Below, piece after piece: positions 56,069-64,000 of a stretch of DNA of 64,000 nt (positions are counted from its first letter, which is position 1; each line of letters starts with the position of its first letter). A model generated the notes under the pieces. It was not told the origin of the DNA. It saw only the letters and a list, made by a program, of their open reading frames with translations, and did not search any database. Location: assembly GCF_000741295.1 (NCBI RefSeq), contig NZ_JGZG01000005.1:372001-436000 (forward strand), given 5' to 3'. The position numbers and the translations under genes were made by a program. This stretch comes from Bifidobacterium pseudolongum subsp. globosum. Its GTDB lineage: Bacteria; Actinomycetota; Actinomycetes; Actinomycetales; Bifidobacteriaceae.

Positions 56069-57670
56069 ATGCCAATCGAAGCGCAGGGACTCGAGATCCA
56101 GATCGGTGCACGCACCCTGTTGCACCCCACCAACTTCCACGTGAGCAAAGGCGACAAGATCGGCCTCGTCGGCCGCAACGGCGCAGGCAAGACAACCCTC
56201 ACGCGCGTGATCACCGGTGATCTGCTGCCCACCGCGGGCACCGTGCGCGTCAGCGGCAAACTGGGCTACCTGCCGCAGGACACCCATGCCGCAGACCCGC
56301 AGCAAACCGCACTCGACCGCATGATGAGCGCCCGCGACATCGCCACCATCATCACACGCTTGCGCAAAGCGGAACGGGACATGACCGACCCCGATCCGGA
56401 TGTGATGACGAAAGCGATGAACCGCTACGACACGGCGATGCAGGATTTCGAAAAAGCCGGTGGCTACGCCGCGCAATCCGAAGCACAGGCCATGGCCTCG
56501 AGCCTGGGCTTGCCCCAGGAGGTGATGAGCCGCCCCCTGGGCACCCTGTCCGGCGGCCAGCGCCGACGCATCGAACTGGCGCGCATCCTGTTTTCGGACG
56601 CTGACACCCTGATCCTCGACGAACCCACCAACCACTTGGACGCCGACTCCATCGAATGGCTGCGCGGCTACCTCAAACAGTACGATGGCGGGTTTCTAGT
56701 GATTTCCCACTCCACCGAACTGCTCGATGAAGTGGTCAACAAGGTCTGGCACCTCGACGCACAACTCGGCCAGATCGACATGTATTCACTCGGATGGACC
56801 GCCTACCTGCACCAGCGCGCCGTGGACGAGGAACGCCGCCGACGTGAACGCGAAGTGGCGGAGAAGAAAGCCGAACGCCTCATGCAGCAGGGCATCCGCC
56901 TGCACGCCAAGGCCACCAAGGCCGTGGCCGCGCAGAACATGATGCGCCGAGCGGAAAAGCTTCTCTCCGAAACCTCCACCGCACAGAAACGCGAAAAAGT
57001 CGCCGACATCCGCTTCCCCGAACCAGCCCCCTGCGGTCGCACCCCCATCGAAGCGAAGGACATCTCGAAGGCCTACGGGTCGAACATCGTGTTCGCCGGT
57101 GTCAATCTGGCCATCGACAAAGGTTCCCGGGTCGTCATCCTCGGCTACAACGGCGCAGGCAAAACCACCACGCTGCGCCTGCTCGCCCACTTGGAACAGC
57201 CCGACACCGGCGAGGTCGAATACGGTCACGGCGCCAAAATCGGCTACTTCGCCCAAGAGCACGACACCCTCGACATGGGGGTGAGTGTGCTGGACAACCT
57301 ACGCAACGTTGCCCCGGAACTCAACGACACCCAAGCACGCTCGATCCTGGGATCGTTCCTGTTCTCCGGCGACGACGCGTTCAAACCCACCCACGTGCTC
57401 TCCGGCGGCGAGAAAACGCGGTTGGCGCTCGCCACCTTGGTCACGTCGCGCGCCAACGTGCTGCTGCTCGACGAACCGACGAACAACCTCGACCCGGCCT
57501 CGCGTCAGGAGATCCTCAAGGCCATCGCGAAATACGAGGGCGCGATCGTGCTCGTGACCCACGATGAGGGGGCGGTCGAGGCGTTGCGTCCGGAGCGTGT
57601 GCTGCTCATGCCCGACGGCGACGAGGACCTGTGGAACGATTCGTACCTGGAGCTCGTCGCCGAAGAGTAG
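56069..57670 (+). CDS. ABC-F family ATPase
   Basis: 533 aa soluble protein with two ABC domains: Walker A GRNGAGKTT, signature LSGGQRRRIEL, Walker B LILDEPTNHLD; then GYNGAGKTT, LSGGEKTRLAL, LLLDEPTNNLD. The inter-domain linker (RLMQQGIRLHAKATKAVAAQNMMRRAEKLL) is the basic P-site tRNA-interacting arm of translation-factor type ABC-F proteins. Probably a housekeeping ribosome factor. GGTGA upstream of ATG 56069. Confidence 0.88.
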   Translation: MPIEAQGLEIQIGARTLLHPTNFHVSKGDKIGLVGRNGAGKTTLTRVITGDLLPTAGTVRVSGKLGYLPQDTHAADPQQTALDRMMSARDIATIITRLRKAERDMTDPDPDVMTKAMNRYDTAMQDFEKAGGYAAQSEAQAMASSLGLPQEVMSRPLGTLSGGQRRRIELARILFSDADTLILDEPTNHLDADSIEWLRGYLKQYDGGFLVISHSTELLDEVVNKVWHLDAQLGQIDMYSLGWTAYLHQRAVDEERRRREREVAEKKAERLMQQGIRLHAKATKAVAAQNMMRRAEKLLSETSTAQKREKVADIRFPEPAPCGRTPIEAKDISKAYGSNIVFAGVNLAIDKGSRVVILGYNGAGKTTTLRLLAHLEQPDTGEVEYGHGAKIGYFAQEHDTLDMGVSVLDNLRNVAPELNDTQARSILGSFLFSGDDAFKPTHVLSGGEKTRLALATLVTSRANVLLLDEPTNNLDPASRQEILKAIAKYEGAIVLVTHDEGAVEALRPERVLLMPDGDEDLWNDSYLELVAEE

Positions 57671-57686
57671 CACATCGGCCCGGCGG

Positions 57687-58733
57687 CTACCTGTTGACGC
57701 GCAGCACGTCGGGCTCCACGTAGATTTCGAAATTGAACCAAGGCAGCGCCGTGCGCACATTGCGTTCGATCTTGTCGACGGTCTGCACATCGTAGTCACG
57801 GTCGAGCTTGGACGTCTGCACTTTGAGACACAGCAGGATGTTGTCTTCCGACATGTGCACGGTCTGCATGTTGATCAGCCTCTCCACGCCGTCGGTCTGT
57901 TCGACCGCCCGCACGATGCGTTCGCGGGTGTCCGGGGTCACCGATTCGCCGATGAGCAGCGACCCGGACTTGTAGGCCAGGACGAGTGAGCCGACGACCA
58001 GCAGGAGACCGACCATGAGGCCGCCGATCGCGTCGAACAGCTCGTTGTCGAAGATGATCGCACATCCGATGCCGATGAAGGCGAACGCCAGACCAATGAG
58101 TGCCAGCGTGTCTTCCATGATAACCGAGGCGAGTTCGGCGGACTTGGTGCGTTTCCAGAACCTGAAGATGCCCATCTTCGGGGTGTCGGTGCGCTTCATG
58201 CGCTCATTGGCTTCCTTGATGCTTTGGTGCAGGCCATACCATTCGAGGCAGGCGCTGATCACCACGACCACAAGGGCCACGACCAGTTCCATGCGGTTGG
58301 CGTTCTGGAGCGCCGGGTCGTCGTTGACGGCGATGATCTTCTTCATGGCTTCGGACGTGGAGAAGAAGCCACCGACGAAGAACAGCAGTGTCGCCACAAC
58401 GAATGACGCGAGGTATTTGGTGCGGTACCAGCCGAAAGGGTGCTCTGAATTGAGTTTGTGTTTGGAGACCTTGTCGCCGATGATGAGCACAATCTCGTTC
58501 GAGCAGTCGGCGATGGAGTGCACGGATTCGGAGAGCATCGAGGAAGATCCGGTGAACACCGCGGCCGCGAGCTTGGCGATGGCCACCCCGATGTTGGCGA
58601 TGAGCGCCGCTTTCACCGCTGCGCCAGCATGTTTCTGTTCGGCCACCACAGTGGGATTGGCGTCCCCTGACGCATTGAGTTGTGCCTGACTCGCCGTGGC
58701 GTCCAACGGCAATGTGTCTGTCGGTTCCTTCAT
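57687..58733 (-). CDS. Cation diffusion facilitator transporter
   Basis: 348 aa with six transmembrane helices. Metal-site HSIAD in helix II and the partner acidic residues in SVIMEDTLALIGLAF (helix V); a C-terminal ferredoxin-like cytosolic domain. Exports a divalent metal by proton exchange; which metal is unclear, since the helix V site reads ED rather than the canonical HD. GGGAG before the ATG. Confidence 0.88.
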   Translation of the reverse strand: MKEPTDTLPLDATASQAQLNASGDANPTVVAEQKHAGAAVKAALIANIGVAIAKLAAAVFTGSSSMLSESVHSIADCSNEIVLIIGDKVSKHKLNSEHPFGWYRTKYLASFVVATLLFFVGGFFSTSEAMKKIIAVNDDPALQNANRMELVVALVVVVISACLEWYGLHQSIKEANERMKRTDTPKMGIFRFWKRTKSAELASVIMEDTLALIGLAFAFIGIGCAIIFDNELFDAIGGLMVGLLLVVGSLVLAYKSGSLLIGESVTPDTRERIVRAVEQTDGVERLINMQTVHMSEDNILLCLKVQTSKLDRDYDVQTVDKIERNVRTALPWFNFEIYVEPDVLRVNR

Positions 58734-58803
58734 GGGTTGTGCTCCCCTCTCCTGTTCTTGGATTCGTACTTGATGCGCGTGACCGTGTGCATGGGCAGAC
58801 GCC

Positions 58804-58839
58804 GGGGCCCTGACCTCCGTTGTGGATGGTCAGGGCCCC
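58804..58839. terminator. Terminator after bsh
   Basis: Perfect 12-bp stem GGGGCCCTGACC/GGTCAGGGCCCC with 12-nt loop, 45 bp past the bsh stop and before the CDF gene. Confidence 0.65.
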
Positions 58840-58884
58840 ATTGGCTTGTCGATGTTCACACGCCATGCACTGCCATGGTGCGCA

Positions 58885-59829
58885 TCACTTGGTCTGCAGC
58901 TGGTTGCTCGTCTCGTCGAAATCGGCCATGGCGTACGCGCGGATTGTGGGATCGTCGTACGTGTTCTTGTAGTACGTCATCGTGTTGGCCGAGAACCCGC
59001 TCGTGAAGATCGTCTTCTCATACTGGCCGTTCGACATCATCGAATTGCCGTCGACCATCGCGGCGCTCGACAGCGTCTTGAACAGGCGCGTGACGTTGTC
59101 CTGCTCACCCTTCTGCTGCGGGTAGTGCGCGTTCGTGTATGACACGCGCACAAAGCGCGACGTCGAGTTCGGATCGCCCGGCAGGCCGTGGGCGCTCAGG
59201 CCCGCGCCCCACGCCTTCAGGTCGGCATTGCCCCACTTGACCGATTCGATCGGCTTCGGGTCGACGTTGATGTAGTTGATCAGGTTCTGCATGTGGTACG
59301 GGAACTGCGGCTGGTTGGTCAGCGCGTCGATGTCGTCATGGTACACATGCATGCCATCGGCCATGTATTCCACGACGATGCTGCGCGTGGCGTCGCCGAT
59401 GATCCAGTGGAGCATCGAGACCGGGTACTGGTCGTTGATCGGCTTCGCCACGATCGTGACGTTCTTGAGCGCCTCTTCCACATCGTCGACCGACGTGAAG
59501 TTGCGTGCCACCCACAGCGGGAACTCATAGGCGGCCACATTGGTCGTAAGATTCACGCTGTCGGGTGCATATTCGGCATAGCCCGGGAAGTTCAGGCCGG
59601 CGACGGCAAGACCGGCGTCGTTGGCGCAATCGAAATACAGGGGGGTGTCGTCGGCGATGATGCCGACACCAAGCACCGCATGGTTGCGGTCCTCGGCGTT
59701 GAACGCCGGCTGGTAGTTGTAATCCTTCGGGGTGTACAGCACCTTCTCGCCGTACGAGAACGACCAATCGAGATTACGGCCGAAGAACATGTTGTCTTCG
59801 CCATCGATGAAACGGACCGCAGTGCACAT
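58885..59829 (-). CDS. bsh: Bile salt hydrolase (choloylglycine hydrolase)
   Basis: 314 aa Ntn-hydrolase releasing glycine or taurine from conjugated bile acids. Cys2 (after Met removal the nucleophile), R18 and D21 are in place (MCTAVRF... GRNLDWSFSYGE), as are LTNQPQFPYHMQNL and the C-terminal NTYDDPTIRAYAMADFD. The true start is ATG 59829 with AAAGGAA upstream; the frame continues to 60441 but this would bury the nucleophile. A gut-adaptation enzyme typical of bifidobacteria. Confidence 0.97.
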   Translation of the reverse strand: MCTAVRFIDGEDNMFFGRNLDWSFSYGEKVLYTPKDYNYQPAFNAEDRNHAVLGVGIIADDTPLYFDCANDAGLAVAGLNFPGYAEYAPDSVNLTTNVAAYEFPLWVARNFTSVDDVEEALKNVTIVAKPINDQYPVSMLHWIIGDATRSIVVEYMADGMHVYHDDIDALTNQPQFPYHMQNLINYINVDPKPIESVKWGNADLKAWGAGLSAHGLPGDPNSTSRFVRVSYTNAHYPQQKGEQDNVTRLFKTLSSAAMVDGNSMMSNGQYEKTIFTSGFSANTMTYYKNTYDDPTIRAYAMADFDETSNQLQTK

Positions 59830-59889
59830 GGGTGATTCCTTTCTTCGAGGCCGCCTTGTGAATCGGCGGCGTGATGGACTGCTATTGCG

Positions 59890-59895
59890 ATTATA
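59890..59895 (-). promoter_or_regulatory. -10 element of bsh, with 5'-UTR hairpin
   Basis: A perfect TATAAT on the minus strand 61 bp before the ATG; no good -35. Between it and the gene is a small hairpin GCCGCC/GGCGGC with 9-nt loop (59850-59870). Confidence 0.55.
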
Positions 59896-60097
59896 GGGAC
59901 GTATGGCGTGGATCCGTCTGGTTATCGTTATGGGAATAAGTGCGGGAGCAACACACCGCGGAAACGCGGTTCTGACATCGGCTGAACGCAGCGCGCACGT
60001 CAAGGCGCACGGTACTAGAGTTGGAATGAGCATACAGGCCAATCCGGGCGCACCCAATGCGGCAACGGCCGGCGCACAGCACATAAGGACAGTTCCC

Positions 60098-61870
60098 ATG
60101 GAAGACCAGACAACAGACCACACCGACACTTTGACCACAGCGGCATTCGACGCCGCGACCGTACGCGCGCTCGAACAGCCGCTGCTCGCCGATGAGGTGC
60201 CGCTCATGCGCATGGCCGCCAATGCGACGGCACGAACCATCCTCGACGTGATCGACCAAGAGGAATGGGATGAACCGAGCCTGCGCGTCTGCGTGCTCGC
60301 GGGCGCCGGAGACAACGGCGGAGACGGCCTGTACACCGGGGCGATACTCGCCGCGGAAGGCCTGAACGTCACCGCGATCGCCGTAGGCCGTACGCTGCAC
60401 GACGCCGCATACGAAGCGTTTCTGGACGCCGGAGGACACATCTACGCCCTCGACCCATCCAACGACATCCCCGGCTGCCCCAGCGGATTCCCCGCAGGAG
60501 AAGCCGGCCAACGGCTCGAACATGCCATCGCCTTCGCCGGCAAAGCCCATATCCTCATCGACGCCATGACCGGCATCGGCGGCACCGGAGCGCTCCACGG
60601 CATCCCCGCGGCCATCGCCTCGGTACTTGGGCGCACCGTCACACCACCACGACGACTGGGCCTGCCCAACGACGAACTCGCCATCGACTTCCCCTTCGTC
60701 GTGGCCGTGGACACCCCATCCGGCATAGGAGTCGACGACGGCTCCCTCCCCGGCGCCTACATTCCCGCAGACGTCACCATGATGTTCGGCGCGCTCAAAC
60801 CATGCGCCATGCTTCCACCCGCCTCACTGGCCTGTGGCAACGTGGTGCTAGTCGACTTCGGCTTCGACGTGGACGATGCCACACCCACCGTGGAAACAGT
60901 CGACTGCGGGTACGCACAGAACGCGCTGCGCATCCCCCTCGTCGAAGACGCCAAATACAACCGTGGTGTGGTTGGCCTCATCACCGGATCCACGCAATAC
61001 CCCGGAGCCGCCGTACTGTCCAGCTGCGCCGCCGCACGCTCGAACACCGGTATGATCCGCTATCTCGGGCCCGAACGCGCCCAGAATCTGGTGTTGCAGT
61101 CCCTCCCTGAAGCAGTGATGGGCAAAGGGCATGTACAGGCATGGGTCACCGGATGCGGTGTGCCGGACACCGACCATGCCGACACCACGGATATCCAACG
61201 CACCGCCATCAGCGCACTGCTCGCCCATTACAGCCTCACCCAAGACGGCGCGAACAGCGAGGCGCTCGCCATGCCGCCAATTGTGGTGGATGCCGGTGCG
61301 CTTGACCTGCTTCCGGACCATGTGCCACCGCAGGTGGTGATCACACCCCATGCCGGCGAACTGGCCCGTTTGCTCACCCGGATCGATGCTCCGACGACCC
61401 GCGACGAAATCATGGCCGAGTCATTGCGGCAGGCACAGCGCGCTTGTGAGCTCACGGGAGCGACCGTGGTGCTCAAGGGGGCCTATACGGTAATCGTCGG
61501 CACTGACGGCAATGGCGGCATGCGCACCTTGGTGTGCGGACGTGCACCGGCGTTCCTCGCCACAGCCGGCGCGGGCGATGTGCTCGCCGGCATCATCGGC
61601 GCCTTGCTCGCGCAACGGGCGCAGGAACTGATCGACGACCCGACGCTTGTGGCCGAAATGGCAGCCGGCGCGGTCTATACACACGGTTTGGCGGCGGCCA
61701 TGGCGGCGCACAGCGACCAGCATGCATGGCAGACGCCGCACCTGTACGGCGAGCCGAAGCCGGACATCGCCCAATCCGCATGTGGGCATCCGATCATCGC
61801 CAGCGATGTGATTGCCGCACTGCCCTCGGCGTTTGACCTGCTCAACACCACCGCGCGTTACGAGGACTGA
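60098..61870 (+). CDS. nnr: Bifunctional NAD(P)HX epimerase / ADP-dependent dehydratase
   Basis: 590 aa. N-terminal epimerase (YjeF_N): GAGDNGGDGLYTGAILAAEG and VDTPSGIGVDDG. C-terminal ribokinase-like dehydratase: TPHAGELARLL, VVLKGAYTVIVG, and TAGAGDVLAGIIGALLAQ. Repairs hydrated NADH and NADPH. ATG 60098 (MEDQTTDH) has AAGGAC upstream; the frame is open from 59903. The 3' end overlaps the convergent gene by 13 bp. Confidence 0.93.
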   Translation: MEDQTTDHTDTLTTAAFDAATVRALEQPLLADEVPLMRMAANATARTILDVIDQEEWDEPSLRVCVLAGAGDNGGDGLYTGAILAAEGLNVTAIAVGRTLHDAAYEAFLDAGGHIYALDPSNDIPGCPSGFPAGEAGQRLEHAIAFAGKAHILIDAMTGIGGTGALHGIPAAIASVLGRTVTPPRRLGLPNDELAIDFPFVVAVDTPSGIGVDDGSLPGAYIPADVTMMFGALKPCAMLPPASLACGNVVLVDFGFDVDDATPTVETVDCGYAQNALRIPLVEDAKYNRGVVGLITGSTQYPGAAVLSSCAAARSNTGMIRYLGPERAQNLVLQSLPEAVMGKGHVQAWVTGCGVPDTDHADTTDIQRTAISALLAHYSLTQDGANSEALAMPPIVVDAGALDLLPDHVPPQVVITPHAGELARLLTRIDAPTTRDEIMAESLRQAQRACELTGATVVLKGAYTVIVGTDGNGGMRTLVCGRAPAFLATAGAGDVLAGIIGALLAQRAQELIDDPTLVAEMAAGAVYTHGLAAAMAAHSDQHAWQTPHLYGEPKPDIAQSACGHPIIASDVIAALPSAFDLLNTTARYED

Positions 61871-62907
61871 TGGCCCCAGCCGGTGCCACCCATCCTGCTC
61901 CGGTCTTCGCCAATGGCGTCATACGGCATTTGTTTGCATGCAATCCACCAGACCACGGTGGCGAGGCCGAGTACGAACGTCCACGGTGACCGCCATGTGT
62001 ACACCCCGATCGTCAGGGTGTACAACAGCGCGGTGCGGGCCACATAGAACGCCAGACGTTGCGGCATCGTGCGCTGCCCTGATTCCACCGTCATACGGGT
62101 GAGGAAGCAGCCGATGGTGCGCCCATGGGTGCACCACGGCACAATGCCCTCGAACACCACGAACCATACGCTGAGCAGCACGAGGAACGCATGCCCGTCA
62201 GGGGCAACCGCTCCATGCCCAAGATACGACCACAGCACGATCGACAGCATCTGGCACATATAGATAATGCCCATATCCACGGCAAGTGAGACACACCGGC
62301 GCAGGAACCCCGGATGCACGGTCACCTCCGCCTTGTCAATGAGCGGTGCGGGGAATGCACGGTTGCACCACAGCCCCAGCACGATGCCGATGGCGCCGCC
62401 AAGCGTATTGGTGATGACATCGTCAACGTCGCAGATACGATATGCGCATGGATAGAGGTGGAAGATGCCGGTGAGCTGGGCGACCTCGATGCAGATCGAT
62501 GTGGCGCAGCACACCGCGACCGCCACCCATGACGGCAACCGGAAGAAACGGGTCAGGAAGAATCCCATCGGCACAAACAACACGATGTTCATACCCAACT
62601 GGAGAATCGCGGTCATACCTTCGGTGCGGATATCGACGATGAACTGCAACGGGTTGAGCTGCGCACCCAGATGGTGCGTGGCGCAATAGGCGGTGGGATC
62701 TTGCGGCCATGGATACATGGTAAAGCAGCCAAGTCCAAGCACATACAGCATGAACGCATAGACGCCAAGCACGCTCGCAGGCCGGAGACGGTTGTCGCGG
62801 TGGTACAGATAGACGGCCGCCGGCACCGTCAACAGCACCGACACGAATGGCCACAGCAGGACCGCCAATTGGAACGGCTTGGAAAAGGATGCGAGGAACC
62901 CGGTCAT
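61858..62907 (-). CDS. VanZ-RDD family membrane protein
   Basis: 349 aa. An N-terminal VanZ-like domain (residues about 40-180: LNPLQFIVDI, MNIVLFVPMGFFL, CIEVAQLTGIF, CDVDDVITNTLGGAIG) is followed by an RDD-type membrane domain (RRCVSLAVDMGIIY... CTHGRTIGCFLTRM). VanZ proteins give low-level teicoplanin tolerance in enterococci; the role here is unknown. ATG 62907 with GGGGAGG upstream; the open frame to 63786 is antisense to ahpC and not used. Confidence 0.85.
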   Translation of the reverse strand: MTGFLASFSKPFQLAVLLWPFVSVLLTVPAAVYLYHRDNRLRPASVLGVYAFMLYVLGLGCFTMYPWPQDPTAYCATHHLGAQLNPLQFIVDIRTEGMTAILQLGMNIVLFVPMGFFLTRFFRLPSWVAVAVCCATSICIEVAQLTGIFHLYPCAYRICDVDDVITNTLGGAIGIVLGLWCNRAFPAPLIDKAEVTVHPGFLRRCVSLAVDMGIIYMCQMLSIVLWSYLGHGAVAPDGHAFLVLLSVWFVVFEGIVPWCTHGRTIGCFLTRMTVESGQRTMPQRLAFYVARTALLYTLTIGVYTWRSPWTFVLGLATVVWWIACKQMPYDAIGEDRSRMGGTGWGHQSS

Positions 62908-63204
62908 GATGCCTCCCCTGCTTGATAATGATGGACGTGATATTGCTATGCATCCAAGGTATGGGCGTATATGCGGCTTGCCTATCATCCCCATGGCCGG
63001 TTTTGACCACCATGTAGTCCTTGGGAATGATGTGCGGTGCGCTGTGAGGAAAACCACAGGAATGTACGCTGCAGCCCCCTGCCCTTTTGCCGGTTTGTGT
63101 GCCATACTCAAGCGTGCAAGGTGCCGCGTACGGGCCATGCCTGCCATGAGACATGGGTGTGGTGTGACGGCACGGCATGATTCATTTGACGTAAGGAGCG
63201 CATC

Positions 63205-63768
63205 ATGACATTGCTGCAACATGAAATCACCGACTTCACCGTTTCTGCATACAACAACGGTCAACTTCAAGACGTGAGCAAGAAAGACCTGCTGGGCCAC
63301 TGGTCGGTCTTGTTCTTCTACCCCGCCGATTTCTCGTTCGTCTGCCCGACGGAACTCGAGGATCTGGCCGACCAATATGACAAGTTCAAGCAGGCCGGCT
63401 GTGAGGTCTATGCTGTCTCGTGCGACACCCAGTGGGTGCACAAGGCCTGGCATGATTCGAATGAGAAGATCGGCAAGGTGAACTACCCGATGCTCGCCGA
63501 TCCCACCGCCACGCTGGCTCGTGACCTGGATACGTACAATGAGACGACCGGTCTCGCCGAGCGCGGTGATTTCATCCTCGATCCGGAAGGCCGTGTGGTG
63601 GCATACGAGGTCATTTCTTCGAATGTGGGGCGTGACGCCGACGAGATCCTGCGCCGCGTCAAGGCCTCGCAGTTTGTCTACGAGCACAGTGATCAGGTTT
63701 GCCCGGCCAAATGGGAGCCCGGTGAGGAAACAATCAAGCCGAGCCTCGACCTCGTTGGTGAGCTCTGA
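63205..63768 (+). CDS. ahpC: Alkyl hydroperoxide reductase subunit C (peroxiredoxin)
   Basis: 187 aa typical 2-Cys peroxiredoxin. Peroxidatic Cys in DFSFVCPTELEDL near residue 47, resolving Cys in DQVCPAKWEPGEE. Reduces hydrogen peroxide and organic peroxides. AAGGAG before the ATG. The 297 bp upstream hold no gene I can support. The thioredoxin-reductase-like gene follows after 5 bp, giving a peroxide-detoxifying pair. Confidence 0.96.
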   Translation: MTLLQHEITDFTVSAYNNGQLQDVSKKDLLGHWSVLFFYPADFSFVCPTELEDLADQYDKFKQAGCEVYAVSCDTQWVHKAWHDSNEKIGKVNYPMLADPTATLARDLDTYNETTGLAERGDFILDPEGRVVAYEVISSNVGRDADEILRRVKASQFVYEHSDQVCPAKWEPGEETIKPSLDLVGEL

Positions 63769-63773
63769 TAGAT

Positions 63774-64000
63774 GTGACCACCCCACAATCGAATATGTAT
63801 GACGCCGTCGTCATCGGCGGCGGCCCGGCAGGCCTGACCGCCGGCATGTACCTAGCGCGCGCACGCTACCGCACGCTCATCATCGAACAGGCGGATTTCG
63901 GCGGACAGATCACCATCACATCCGAAGTGGTGAACTACCCGGGCGTACCGATGACCGACGGGCGCAAACTCACCGCCGCGATGCGCCAACAGGCGCAGGA
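63774..64000 (+). CDS. Thioredoxin reductase-like flavoprotein (partial, 3' end outside window)
   Basis: 75 codons visible. The FAD-binding GGGPAGLTAGMYLARA, then GGQITITSEVVNYPG, are those of low-molecular-weight thioredoxin reductases. Start is GTG 63774 or ATG 63795; neither has a strong ribosome site, so coupling to ahpC is likely. In bifidobacteria a related TrxB-like protein pairs with AhpC and can also act as an H2O2-forming NAD(P)H oxidase. The CxxC redox site is beyond the window edge. Confidence 0.88.
   Translation, partial: MTTPQSNMYDAVVIGGGPAGLTAGMYLARARYRTLIIEQADFGGQITITSEVVNYPGVPMTDGRKLTAAMRQQAQ

Noticed and set aside
59830-60441. Upstream extension of the bile salt hydrolase frame
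   Set aside because: BSH needs Cys at position 2 as N-terminal nucleophile; the extension would bury it and overlaps nnr.
62908-63786. Upstream extension of the VanZ-RDD frame
   Set aside because: It is antisense to ahpC; ATG 62907 has GGGGAGG upstream.

Overview
The window is a stretch of high-GC, gene-dense actinobacterial chromosome and almost certainly comes from a Bifidobacterium. The support is a cytidylate kinase fused to the GTPase Der, a eukaryotic-type UDP-glucose pyrophosphorylase, adjacent transketolase and transaldolase genes with very strong codon bias (the carbon-rearranging enzymes of the bifid shunt), a bile salt hydrolase starting Met-Cys, an HrcA/CIRCE heat-shock unit, actinobacterial LexA boxes, and thrS-pgsA-acyltransferase-pimA-yebC-ruvCAB synteny. 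I cannot fix the species; the B. animalis/pseudolongum group is a guess. I saw no rRNA, CRISPR array, insertion sequence or prophage.

Layout. 1-1304 is a truncated UGPase gene. tRNA-Pro follows at 1571. At 1695-4606 are cmk-der and an rluB-type pseudouridine synthase, then an aquaporin-like channel on the plus strand. 5696-20512 is one long minus-strand block read right to left: thrS, pgsA, PIM acyltransferase, pimA, yebC, ruvC, ruvA, ruvB, yajC, apt, sucC, sucD, a DUF6350 membrane protein, purH and a DUF3017 protein. It covers phosphatidylinositol-mannoside synthesis, Holliday-junction repair, adenine salvage, succinyl-CoA synthetase and the end of purine synthesis. A LexA box between ruvC and ruvA gives ruvAB its own SOS control.

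20647-29500 is the accessory part: a DUF2971 protein, an ABC-F ATPase, a GNAT acetyltransferase, a frameshifted lipoprotein gene, a second lipoprotein, a GntR-controlled ABC exporter, and a Gly-Cys-Val-Val tRNA operon. The tRNA-Gly gene and its promoter are duplicated about 5.9 kb apart and bracket most of these genes.

29734-38607 holds a PAC2 protein, uppP, a fructosamine kinase, hrcA-dnaJ under a CIRCE element, then tkt and tal. 38630-43118 is an aminotransferase/regulator cluster: an aminotransferase translationally coupled to an Lrp regulator, then a protein joining an XRE-type helix-turn-helix to an alanine-type aminotransferase. The promoter and 5' coding region of this fusion gene carry ten exact copies of TGTTCAA/TTGAACA in about 600 bp, including a perfect 14-bp inverted repeat. 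This looks like an unusually large autoregulatory operator array and is the most interesting system here.

43225-54113 is the conserved secG-tpiA-pgk-whiA-rapZ-aroE-uvrC-uvrA block with a LexA box before uvrA. The end of the window holds a TspO-like membrane protein coupled to a family-6 DNA glycosylase, a second ABC-F protein, a cation-diffusion transporter, bile salt hydrolase, NAD(P)HX repair enzyme, a VanZ-RDD membrane protein, and an AhpC peroxiredoxin followed by a truncated thioredoxin-reductase-like gene.
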